Below are positions 1-8,147 of a stretch of DNA of 64,000 nucleotides, one piece after another (within the stretch, counting starts at the first letter, position 1; the number at the start of each line of letters is the position of its first letter). Position numbers and translations under genes: made by a program. The stretch is from Halomontanus rarus (GTDB lineage: Archaea > Halobacteriota > Halobacteria > Halobacteriales > Natrialbaceae): the NCBI RefSeq assembly GCF_017357405.1, contig NZ_CP071598.1:682001-746000 (forward strand), given 5' to 3'. The notes beneath the pieces were generated by a model that was given only the letters and a program-made list of their open reading frames with translations, was not told where the DNA came from and searched no databases.

Positions 1-1236
1 CTGGTCCTGGTGGGTCGAAACCAGCCCGGTCTGTATCTCGGGCGTCGAGCCTTCCGGGTTGTACTGGGTGCCCACTGCTTCCCTATCGATGATGTGTGCG
101 AACGCCTTTCGAACGTTGACGTCCTGCCAGGCCTCGTCGCCCGCTGGGTCGCCGCTCTCGCCCCAGAGGTTCCACATCAAGCCGATGCCGTACAGCGACG
201 AGACGTTGATCAGTTCCATACCGGATGGCATCTGCTCCGCCTCCAGATCGCCGCCCGGGATACCGCCGGAGACATTGCCGCCGGTCCACTCCTGGGACAT
301 GCGTTGGTGGTCGGGTGCCCACTTGATGTGGACGGTCTCGAAATTGGGTCGTCCCCAGCCGGTGATGTCCTCGCCGATCGTGTCGCTGAACTGCTGTTGT
401 ACCTCCTCCCAGGGCCAGTCCTCGTACACCTCGAACTCGTATCGCTGTTCGGTTCGGTTGACCAGCTCCAGCGGACCGTTCGTCGTCGGATTGGGCTGGC
501 GGAACTCCAGGACATCACTTCGGACGTCCTGAATCTCGTCGTCGGACGACGCGTCCTCGAACCGCTCCCAATACTCCGCCCACTCGTCAGGATGCTGGTA
601 GAACGGTTCGAACAGGGACGTCGACAGGAAGGCGTTCTCCGAGACGCTCGTGTTCAGATTGTACTCGACGGTGTAGGTGTCGGCAACCTCCACGCTGTCG
701 GCGTAATCGTACACGGCGTAGTGCTTCCCAGCCTCCATGTATTGCGCCAGCTGGTGGGCGAACTGGACGTCCTCGGCGGTGAAGTCCTTGCCGTCGTGCC
801 AGGTGAAGGAGTCGTTGAGCTGGAGGCGAAAGACGTCGTCGTCGACCTCCCAGTCCTCTGCCACGATCGGCACCCACGTCGGATCCTCGCGCGTGTAGTG
901 GGTGAGGAAGATCGACATCGGACCGATGGTATGCCAGTCGCCGTTGGGGGTGAACGGATTGTAGTCGACCTCCGTCGGATTCCCGGCCGTGAGGGCGGTA
1001 AAGGTGGCATCGACGATTTCCGAGTCGTCGCCCGGTCCGTTTCCACCGTTTCCGCCGTTTCCTCCATTTCCTCCGTTTCCGCCGTTTCCTCCGTTTCCGC
1101 CGTTACCCTCATCATCTCCCCCCACACAACCAGCGATCAGCGTCGTAGTTCCGGCAACCGAAGCCATCTGTAAGGCTCGGCGTCGGGACACGGGGGTGTC
1201 GATACTGCTGTCATTTCGATTAGAATCCTTACTCAT
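1..1236 (-). CDS. ABC transporter substrate-binding lipoprotein (peptide/SBP_bac_5 type), 3' part cut off by window edge
   Basis: The frame is open from the ATG at 1236 to the window edge, so the C-terminus is missing. The N-terminus reads MSKDSNRN..., followed by a twin-arginine run (SRRRALQMAS) and a lipobox ending ...LIAGC, so the protein should be Tat-exported and lipid-anchored outside the membrane. A glycine/asparagine linker (GGN repeats) follows. The mature part contains segments typical of family 5 solute-binding proteins, such as FTWHDGKDFTAEDVQFA and DVNVRKAFAHIIDREA. The expected role is capture of peptides or oligosaccharides for an ABC importer whose other genes would lie to the left. 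It is the only transport component seen for the catabolic island. The specific ligand cannot be read from sequence. Confidence 0.88.
   Translation of the reverse strand, partial: MSKDSNRNDSSIDTPVSRRRALQMASVAGTTTLIAGCVGGDDEGNGGNGGNGGNGGNGGNGGNGGNGPGDDSEIVDATFTALTAGNPTEVDYNPFTPNGDWHTIGPMSIFLTHYTREDPTWVPIVAEDWEVDDDVFRLQLNDSFTWHDGKDFTAEDVQFAHQLAQYMEAGKHYAVYDYADSVEVADTYTVEYNLNTSVSENAFLSTSLFEPFYQHPDEWAEYWERFEDASSDDEIQDVRSDVLEFRQPNPTTNGPLELVNRTEQRYEFEVYEDWPWEEVQQQFSDTIGEDITGWGRPNFETVHIKWAPDHQRMSQEWTGGNVSGGIPGGDLEAEQMPSGMELINVSSLYGIGLMWNLWGESGDPAGDEAWQDVNVRKAFAHIIDREAVGTQYNPEGSTPEIQTGLVSTHQDQ
1036..1107. repeat. GGN-coding tandem repeat in the lipoprotein linker
   Basis: A 9-base unit (minus strand GGAGGAAAC/GGCGGAAAC) repeats about eight times and encodes the Gly-Gly-Asn linker between the lipid anchor and the binding domain. 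Such spacers are usual in haloarchaeal lipoproteins. Copy number is likely to vary between strains by slippage. Confidence 0.85.
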
Positions 1237-1383
1237 CAGTGGGTTTCCATATCAATAGGTGAAGTGAACCCACATAAATTTGTCTGTTATGAAAGTTTCT
1301 AAACGGTGTTGTATTAGATGTGTGTGTTCAGGATACTAAAGGGCTCGACGGGCGTTATTGAAGACTGGGAATAGAGCGAGTGA

Positions 1384-1614
1384 TCAATTTCGCGCTCGGC
1401 ACTTTCGAATGACGACTACGATGCCGATAATCGAGCAGCCGATCAGAACGAAGCTGAAAATGCTCACGTAGTAAGACGGAGAGCCGGTTTCAACGAACGG
1501 AAAGATACCGACGAGCGCAACCAAGAGAACGACGTTGAGAGCGAACAGAACTCCCAGTAGAGGGACTCCCGCACAGAGAACCTCCCAGACGTCGTCGATT
1601 GCTGAGTTTGACAT
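1384..1614 (-). CDS. Small two-helix membrane protein, unknown
   Basis: A 76-residue frame starting MSNSAIDDVWEV. It has two long hydrophobic stretches (about residues 15-39 and 47-68) and ends with a basic tail, RKCRARN. That pattern suits a two-transmembrane protein. No family is recognised. It lies between the ABC lipoprotein start and another small membrane protein on the opposite strand. It could be a real small gene or a spurious frame; the clean hydrophobic pattern and sensible N-terminus favour the former. Confidence 0.55.
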   Translation of the reverse strand: MSNSAIDDVWEVLCAGVPLLGVLFALNVVLLVALVGIFPFVETGSPSYYVSIFSFVLIGCSIIGIVVVIRKCRARN

Positions 1615-1856
1615 CGAGTCGCCATACGTACTGGATACGTATATCGATACGGATCACAGAACCGTCGATCCCGACAACGGATGCCGCCAGAACCGAATCA
1701 CTGCACCCGAAGCAATCGCTCGGGCGAACACTCGCTCGAGTGAGAATCGAACCTCCGACCGAGAGAATGGTCAACGTACGTATTGGTAAATGGACAGTAA
1801 AACCCTCCTCTTTCACTTCCCAAAAGTATATAGTGAACGAGCCACGTCGAATCAAT

Positions 1857-2075
1857 ATGCAAAGTGTCGCGATACCCAGAGGCGTCGAACTGGATGACCT
1901 GCCAGGGATATTCTGGCTGTTCATACTCGGCGTCGCAATACTCCTGTTCGGGTTCGCACTCGAGTGGATGGGATACGCGGTCGAGGCTGGCATCGCGGGT
2001 GCGCTCTCGTTATTTTTCCTCGGAGTCACTGTCCTCGGACAGCTATTAATCTGGGGGCTCGGAAAACTGGACTAA
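1857..2075 (+). CDS. Small two-helix membrane protein, unknown
   Basis: A 72-residue protein starting MQSVAIPRGVEL, with two hydrophobic segments (about residues 17-37 and 44-68). I chose the ATG at 1857 rather than an upstream in-frame start because a TATA-like AAGTATATAG lies about 25-30 bases before it, as in leaderless haloarchaeal transcripts, and because the upstream residues lack protein-like character. No family is recognised. It is followed by the decayed amidohydrolase remnant. Confidence 0.6.
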   Translation: MQSVAIPRGVELDDLPGIFWLFILGVAILLFGFALEWMGYAVEAGIAGALSLFFLGVTVLGQLLIWGLGKLD

Positions 2076-2089
2076 ATATCGAATCCGGT

Positions 2090-2421
2090 CGGACGCGAGA
2101 AGTAACGGAGCGAAAAGGTGTTGTTAGGCACAGCAAACGTTCCCCGAAGCGTTTCGATCGCGATTCCAACCGAGAGCGCGTTCGTGTCGTCGACGCCAAC
2201 GGTTCCGTCGGCCACTGGCCGTACCGAGAACTCGACGCCTCCGTCGAAACACTACTCGGTCACGTAGACGCCGCGGACGTCGATCGGGTGTTCGTCTCGT
2301 CGGTAGAGAGTGTCACCCACCGCAATCGTCAGGCTGTAAACTGCCGTCTCACAGCCACAGTCGATGGCTAGAGTACCGTCTCGCCCCATTCACTGCACTC
2401 AACCCGACGAACTCGGCCTGA
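2090..2421 (+). pseudogene. Decayed fragment of the tandem amidohydrolase, second-domain region
   Basis: The frame through 2147-2371 reads RFDRDSNRERVRVVDANGSV, then GHWPYREL...VDRVFVSSVES. This matches the domain junction of the intact amidohydrolases (there: SPREETIVDANAFVGNWPYR...KALVSSLD). After a stop at 2369-2371 the match continues in another frame from about 2367 with EYRLAPFTALNPT, equivalent to EDRLIPFATIDPT in the intact copies. Frameshift, internal stop and missing ends show a dead copy of roughly 110 codons. It extends the family to four copies in the window. Boundaries are approximate. Confidence 0.82.
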
Positions 2422-3464
2422 AACGGTCACGTATTCAGCGGTGAGGAGGTCGACCATTCCGGGCCTCCTCAATCGGTCTCCAACTCACGTCTCCCGACCG
2501 TCGGTTCTCGGTGACGATCGGGTCTCCGCGAGATGCAGCCGGTGAAATACGTGAATCGATTACCGAACTAACCAACGAATGAGCAGAAGAGTCGTCTTCG
2601 GCCGGCGGTTCGTTTAGACTCGTACGTTCGCACCCGGATATTGGCGAGAACGACGTATATGGTCCCGCCTCGAACTATTACTATAGTTGCAAAAACTTCG
2701 ACGACGAATCCGTTACGTCCATTTTCTCGCCACATCTGTCGACACAGTCGGTTTATCGATGTTGAACGGCGATCGACGTCCAGTAGAATGTATTATGTTA
2801 TTAAAGGGCATACCAGATAACCTCGGAATCGAAAGATCGAGCGAACGTCGTCGACAACAATACGACCGGAATTACGAACATCGTTTTATCACTCTAAACG
2901 AGGTTGTTATACGGTCCCATGCGACACAGAAATCATTGCGAAAACGGTTTACTGTCGTCTCTCGGACCGGCACAACGACCGATCGGTGCCAAAGCGCTGG
3001 AGTCGGTTATCCACCGCGTCGGTTGATCGAGGCATTACGATCGTACGAATGTAAGCATGCTCGAATATCACGAAAAATAAACGCGTATACGATCGTTTTA
3101 CCAGTATCGCCGTGATCGCCGTTTTCACACCAACCCTCACAGAACGTTTTTCGATACTAAACAATATCGTCCGAGATACGCGTTCGGACGGTGGCAGACA
3201 GGACGAAGAACGGACTCGTCGATAACAGAACGTCAGTAGTCGCCGTATAGGTGCCCAAATCCTGATTCTGTCCACTTCTGAATCCGTTTGGTGATACTAA
3301 CCACCGAGGAGGATTGATACCGTGACTCGTACCAAGAACACCCAATCCGATCCGAACACAGCAGTGGTAGCGTTCGTAGTTCCTCCGCCACGATCTCGAG
3401 TCGTGAACTGACGACGGATGATGGTCCTGTGGAACCAAAGAGAGGGAGACAGAAGCTCTCGAGT
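2422..3464. other. About 1 kb without a recognisable gene
   Basis: Frames on both strands here are short, basic or serine/arginine-rich and match no family I know. Base composition falls around 2690-3260. It follows directly after a decayed gene and so may be eroded sequence. Nothing else is supported. Confidence 0.5.
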
Positions 3465-5099
3465 TTAGCCCTCGAGGTCGAGTTCCGCGGTCGCACGAGC
3501 ACCGCGGGGCGTCGAACCGGTCAGGGTGAATCGAGCGCTCGACGGTGCGCGGACGATCCACTCGACAGACTCGCGTCCGCCGCGACCCTCGAGGTGACCG
3601 ACGGTGCGACGCGAACGACCCGAGACGATTTCGACGCCACCCTCGGTCTCGAGGTCGACGATCGGCTCTGCTCTCGTGTGGGTTTCGAGCCCTCGTTTCG
3701 TGAGGTTCGTTGGAAGTCGACCGCGGTTTTCCAGTTCCGCCGTGAGCCGGTACAGATCGTCGCCGATCGATTCGGCCTCGAACGAGACGTGCAGTTCGGG
3801 TGCTTGTTCGCTGAACTCGAGGACGAACGACGTGACGTCCGAGGCGACGTCCGGCAGGTCGTCTTTGGGCGGATTGCACCACAACACCGGATCCCAGCCG
3901 CCGATCTCGACGGTTCCGAGTTGCGGATGCTCGTGCGTTTCCCACTCGTCGAACAGGCCGTATTCGGGGTTTTCCTCGTGCCACTCGAGCAGGAGACGAT
4001 TCGACGTGCGCTCGTGTTCGGCAGTCGGGAGCGCGAGGTCTTCGGTGTCCATCCCGAGGTAGTTGTAGAACATACCGAGTTCGACGACGTAGGCGGGGAC
4101 GCCGTGGCGTTCGTACACGAAGTCCTTGAACGAGCCGGGGAGCGCGGTTTCGCGTTCTTCGCCCCTCACCTCGTCGTAACTGGAGAGGTACGGGAACGTC
4201 GTGAGTTCCTCGGCGCGGCGTCCGATCCGTTCGAGCAGCGTCTCGTCCTCGTCGTGACGATCGTCGCGTGTCATCGCGGACGGATAGAAGACCGCTGGAT
4301 TGCCGGTGTGGAGGTCCACGACACCCGTGATATTCGGACGGTCGTAGACGAACTCGGCCAGCGCTCGCGTCTCGGGTTCCGAGAGCGGGTATTTGCCGTG
4401 ACCGATCCAGTCGAACGTGTCCCAGGCCTTCGACGGGAAGTTCCGGTTGAAGTCCGATCGGGTGTCGGGCTCTCGCACGGGTCCCCCGGTGTACTCCGGA
4501 ACGACGCCTTCGACCGTCGATCGGTAGAACTCTCCCTCCACGTCGTCCGGTTCGCGCGAGACGAGCAGGTCCGTCCCTTCGAGACGTTTCTCGTCGCCGT
4601 CGCTGGCCCGCCAGCGCATCGTACGGATACGTCCGTCCCCGTCGACGTCGCGGGGATGGACCACGTCGGGCGCGTTCGCCTCTCGGTCTGTGAGTTCGAC
4701 GTTTCGACTTCTGACACCCCAGGTCCGCTTGTCGAGCACGTAGTCGGCGCCGTCCGGTGCGATCCGCGGAATCACGTACAGCGCTCGTTCGTCGAGCGCC
4801 TCGGTGACGGCCGGATCGTCACCGTAGGCGCTCACGAGATGATCGAGCAGGTGCAGCGAGACCCACGAACCGGCCACCTCTCGGGCGTGCATATTCGCCG
4901 TCACGAGCAGGGCGCTGCGCGTCTCGACCGCCGGTCCCACCGCCGTATTGGCCGCCTCGACGCACCACAACTCTCGTCCCTCGGGAGACGTTCCGATCGA
5001 CGACATCGACAATAGATCCGGGGCTGCATCGATTAGTCGGTGCAGTTTCTCGGTGAGCTCCTCGTGATCGTAGAAATCCGTTATGGGAATGACACTCAT
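3465..5099 (-). CDS. M14-family zinc carboxypeptidase
   Basis: A 544-residue protein starting MSVIPITDFYDHEELT. The zinc motif is His71-Ala-Arg-Glu74 (ANMHAREVAGSW). A later VVDLHTGNP supplies the third zinc ligand and YVVELGMFYNY the expected catalytic glutamate. Asp/Asn/Arg segments typical of the substrate pocket (DFNRNFPSKAW) lie between. A beta-rich C-terminal region of about 130 residues follows the peptidase domain. No signal peptide is seen, so it probably trims C-terminal residues from imported peptides or amide-linked compounds in the cytoplasm. The start was set at 5099 because residues encoded further upstream are arginine-rich and not family-like. Confidence 0.85.
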   Translation of the reverse strand: MSVIPITDFYDHEELTEKLHRLIDAAPDLLSMSSIGTSPEGRELWCVEAANTAVGPAVETRSALLVTANMHAREVAGSWVSLHLLDHLVSAYGDDPAVTEALDERALYVIPRIAPDGADYVLDKRTWGVRSRNVELTDREANAPDVVHPRDVDGDGRIRTMRWRASDGDEKRLEGTDLLVSREPDDVEGEFYRSTVEGVVPEYTGGPVREPDTRSDFNRNFPSKAWDTFDWIGHGKYPLSEPETRALAEFVYDRPNITGVVDLHTGNPAVFYPSAMTRDDRHDEDETLLERIGRRAEELTTFPYLSSYDEVRGEERETALPGSFKDFVYERHGVPAYVVELGMFYNYLGMDTEDLALPTAEHERTSNRLLLEWHEENPEYGLFDEWETHEHPQLGTVEIGGWDPVLWCNPPKDDLPDVASDVTSFVLEFSEQAPELHVSFEAESIGDDLYRLTAELENRGRLPTNLTKRGLETHTRAEPIVDLETEGGVEIVSGRSRRTVGHLEGRGGRESVEWIVRAPSSARFTLTGSTPRGARATAELDLEG

Positions 5100-5256
5100 G
5101 CGGGTCGTGCTCTCGTATCCCGGAGAGGTGTGCAAAAGCCTTTCGGCACGGAATCGGAGACGGCGTCGAAACGAGACGTGTCCGCAATCGACGGCGGAGT
5201 GCGTTCGGGAGGGACTCGAGGACGGAGAACCCTGCCACCGCTGCCCGGCTCGTCCG

Positions 5257-6153
5257 TCAGTGATTCCGCCCGTACGCGTCGGTAAACGTCGCGCCGTCGG
5301 CGTGATACGCGTCGAGTTCGGTCCGGTCGCGCGTGATCGTTCGATCAGCATCTAACGCCGCGTGGGCTGCGAGGAGGAGACCGGCACCGTCGAGGAGTCG
5401 CCGTCGATCGGTCGAGCCGCGCCGGACGGCCCGAACGAACGACTCCATGTACGAACGATACATTTGCTCCCGATCGCCGTCGTCACCTCCGACGAGCGCG
5501 AGGTCCGTGGTATCACCCACGCCCAGAAAGGCGAATCCGCCGCCCTCGTACGGCGGAACTCCGTCGAATCGAACGGTCGCGTACGTTTCGTTTTCGAAGA
5601 CCACGTCGACCGCCGTCCCCGGATCGTCCGCCGGTGTCACCGACCGCCAGTCGGCATCGGCGAAGTGGCGGGCGCTATGGACCACGTGTGCGCCGTAGTA
5701 GAACGGATCGTTGTAGCCGACGCAGTACAGCACGCGACCGCCGCCCGACGCGGGAAAGTCCGCGAGCGCCGGATGAAACGGAATCGACGAGCCGCCGAGC
5801 AGCGGCGTGGTACCGGCCGCATCCGCGATCGCCTCGAGGTCCGCGAGTCGACCTGCGATCGGCTTGTCGACGAACGTCGGAACGTCGGCGTCGAGAAACG
5901 TCGACGCGAGTCGTGCGTGGGTATCCCAGTTCACGGTTAGGATCATCGCGGCGTCCACGAGCGATACCATCTCTTCGGGTTCCTCGCACAGGGTCGCATC
6001 GTGCGTTTCACAGAACTCTCGTACGTACGACCGGTCCCGTACGTCACCGGAATCCCAGACGGCGCTGATGGTGGCGTGGTCGACGTCGTCGAGACTGCGT
6101 GCGAACGATTCGGGATGACTGGTGTCCAACCCGACGATTCCAATATCGATCAT
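5257..6153 (-). CDS. Gfo/Idh/MocA-family NAD(P)-dependent oxidoreductase
   Basis: A 298-residue protein starting MIDIGIVGLDTSHPESF, a Rossmann-fold N-terminus. Later come the family's lysine-proline motif (TFVDKPIAGRLADLE) and a C-terminal alpha/beta domain with YCVGYNDPFYYGAHVV. The family oxidises or reduces sugars, inositols and related polyols. It is divergent from the amidohydrolase at 6302. Its closest relative in the window is at 46005, also beside a tandem amidohydrolase, so the two gene pairs look like copies of one module. Substrate unknown. Confidence 0.85.
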   Translation of the reverse strand: MIDIGIVGLDTSHPESFARSLDDVDHATISAVWDSGDVRDRSYVREFCETHDATLCEEPEEMVSLVDAAMILTVNWDTHARLASTFLDADVPTFVDKPIAGRLADLEAIADAAGTTPLLGGSSIPFHPALADFPASGGGRVLYCVGYNDPFYYGAHVVHSARHFADADWRSVTPADDPGTAVDVVFENETYATVRFDGVPPYEGGGFAFLGVGDTTDLALVGGDDGDREQMYRSYMESFVRAVRRGSTDRRRLLDGAGLLLAAHAALDADRTITRDRTELDAYHADGATFTDAYGRNH

Positions 6154-6268
6154 CCTTCGTCGAGGGAAGTCACCAGTGCGTAAAAGTCGTTCCGGTCGTC
6201 GAACCGTCGGTACTGGTCGAACGAAGCGGTGATTTCCCCTCGCCCTTTGCATCCGGGCAGCGGGAGTA

Positions 6269-6278
6269 AGATATAAGT
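6269..6278 (+). promoter_or_regulatory. TATA box for the first tandem amidohydrolase
   Basis: AGATATAAGT lies 24-33 bases before the GTG at 6302, the archaeal TATA spacing for a leaderless transcript. It supports the GTG as the true start. Confidence 0.65.
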
Positions 6279-6301
6279 CCTCCGCTGACGCTGGCCGAGT
6301 C

Positions 6302-7987
6302 GTGATAGACTGTCACCAGCACATTAGAGCCGAGGATCTTTCGACGGCGGCGAAGCGACAGGAGTACGCCGACTGGACCCGGCGGGAGATGGAGCGCGTC
6401 GGCATCGAACGCTTCGCCCTGATGCCGTATCCGGGAGACGACCTCGAGGAGACCGTCGAACAAAACGAGCGCACGACGAGGCTCCTCGAAGAGCACCCCG
6501 ACCTCGGCTACGCCTGGGTATACATCGATCCGGAGTGGGGTGAAGGCGCCGTCGAGGAGTTCCGTCGCGCGGTCGAAGCGGACGGCTTCGTCGGGTTCAA
6601 GCACCACTCCAACCGATTCCATCACCCGCTCTCGGACCCGGTAGTCGACCCGTTGCTCGAGGCGGCCGACGAGATGGACGTGCCGGTCATCTCCCACGTC
6701 ACCCAGCGGACTCGCGAGCACCGGGAGGAGATCGCACCCTACGAAACCCAGACCGAACACGTCCGCGAGGTGGCCGACCGCTACCCCGATCTGGACCTCA
6801 TTTCCGGGCACATCGGCGCCGGCGGCGACTGGGAGCGTCGGGTGCGTAACCTGACCGATCTCGAGAACGTCTACCTCGACATCTCGGGGTCGGACTGTGA
6901 ACAGGGGCAGGTGGAGACGGCCGCCGAGTCCCTCGGCGTCGACCGACTCGTGTTCGGCACCGACGGGTGGCTCTTCCCGGACACCGGGAAGCTCATGGGG
7001 TGCGACCTGACCCCCGAGGAGAAGGCGGAGATTGCCTACAACTTCGAATCGCTCGTTCCCGAATCGACTCCGAACAAGCTCGAGACCAACGACCTCGAAG
7101 AGCGAAAGGTCGCCGCGATCGAGCGCTTCGAACGGTTCGAATCGCCCCGCGAGGAGACCATCGTCGACGCCAACGCCTTCGTCGGTAACTGGCCGTATCG
7201 CGACGTCGAGGGCAGTCCCGAGGAGTTGCTCGCACGAATGGACGCGGAGGGGATCGACAAGGCGCTGGTTTCTTCGCTCGACGCCGCCCACATGCGCAAC
7301 GTACCGAAGGCGAACCTGCAGCTCTTCGACCGTATCGACGGTCACGAGGACCGCCTCATCCCGGTCGCTACCGTCGACCCGACCTACAGCAAGTGGCGAG
7401 AGAACGTAGACGAGTGTATCGACCGGGGTGCGAAAGCCGTCAAGATGCTTCCGCTGTACCACGGGTACGCGCTCGACGAGGACCCGGCGCGGGAACTCGT
7501 GACCGCCGCCGGCGAGCGCGACCTCCCCGTCGTCGTCTGCTCGGTCCTCGAGGACCTCCGGAAGCAGCACCCGACGCACAAACCCGTCGGCTCCGAGGAG
7601 ATGTTCCGAGACCGGTGGAACGACGACCAGATCGACGCGCTCATCGACCTGCTCACGGAGTGTCCGGAGACCGACGTGATCCTCGACAACTGCTGGGCGA
7701 GCGCTCCCCGAATCCTCGAGGAGACCCGAAGCCGAATAGACCACCACTGGCTCCGCAACGAGAGTCACGACGCCGAGATACTCTTCAACATCGACGGGCT
7801 CTTCATCTACTACGATGTCCAGGCCGAAGCCGTCGCCAGGGACGTCGGCGCCGACCACCTCGCGTTCAGCGCACAACTCCCGTTCTCCGTCGTCCAGTCG
7901 TACTACAACTACGTCGAGTACCTGCCCGTCGACGAGGAAGCGAAGGATCGCGTTCGCGCCGGTAACGTACTCGATCTGCTCGGCTAG
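6302..7987 (+). CDS. Tandem-domain amidohydrolase (Amidohydro_2 type), copy 1
   Basis: A 561-residue protein with a GTG start. The N-terminal TIM-barrel domain (about 1-270) has the metal motif His5-x-His7 (MIDCHQHIRAED), further histidines (VISHVTQ, LISGHIGAGG) and the aspartate in LVFGTDGW. From about residue 285 a second barrel-like domain begins with VDANAFVGNWPYR. There HxH is replaced by Asn/Phe and the final aspartate site reads AFSAQLPF, so it probably does not bind metal. Members of the superfamily hydrolyse or decarboxylate small cyclic or amide substrates. Two full paralogues (8148, 44124) and one remnant (2090) share this layout. The reaction is unknown. Confidence 0.85.
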   Translation: MIDCHQHIRAEDLSTAAKRQEYADWTRREMERVGIERFALMPYPGDDLEETVEQNERTTRLLEEHPDLGYAWVYIDPEWGEGAVEEFRRAVEADGFVGFKHHSNRFHHPLSDPVVDPLLEAADEMDVPVISHVTQRTREHREEIAPYETQTEHVREVADRYPDLDLISGHIGAGGDWERRVRNLTDLENVYLDISGSDCEQGQVETAAESLGVDRLVFGTDGWLFPDTGKLMGCDLTPEEKAEIAYNFESLVPESTPNKLETNDLEERKVAAIERFERFESPREETIVDANAFVGNWPYRDVEGSPEELLARMDAEGIDKALVSSLDAAHMRNVPKANLQLFDRIDGHEDRLIPVATVDPTYSKWRENVDECIDRGAKAVKMLPLYHGYALDEDPARELVTAAGERDLPVVVCSVLEDLRKQHPTHKPVGSEEMFRDRWNDDQIDALIDLLTECPETDVILDNCWASAPRILEETRSRIDHHWLRNESHDAEILFNIDGLFIYYDVQAEAVARDVGADHLAFSAQLPFSVVQSYYNYVEYLPVDEEAKDRVRAGNVLDLLG

Positions 7988-8147
7988 TCGATCGTCGACG
8001 GGAATCGTTCCCGCGCCCGTTCGATTCGTCGACTCGTCCGCTCCGGAGAGAGTCTCGGTCGCGTCGTCGCTCGATCGCGCCCCGCTGTACAGACCCCTTC
8101 CACAGGAAGACTTTTGACCGTACTCTATCCTTACTACGCTAGGTCGA

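Noticed and set aside
2687..3115. 142-codon frame in the gap before the carboxypeptidase
   Set aside because: Basic, no motifs, no promoter at the right spacing, and no family match.
6170..7876. Long minus-strand frame of 568 codons opposite amidohydrolase copy 1
   Set aside because: Its protein is a valine-rich mirror of the plus-strand gene with no family match. Long antisense frames are common in GC-rich genes.
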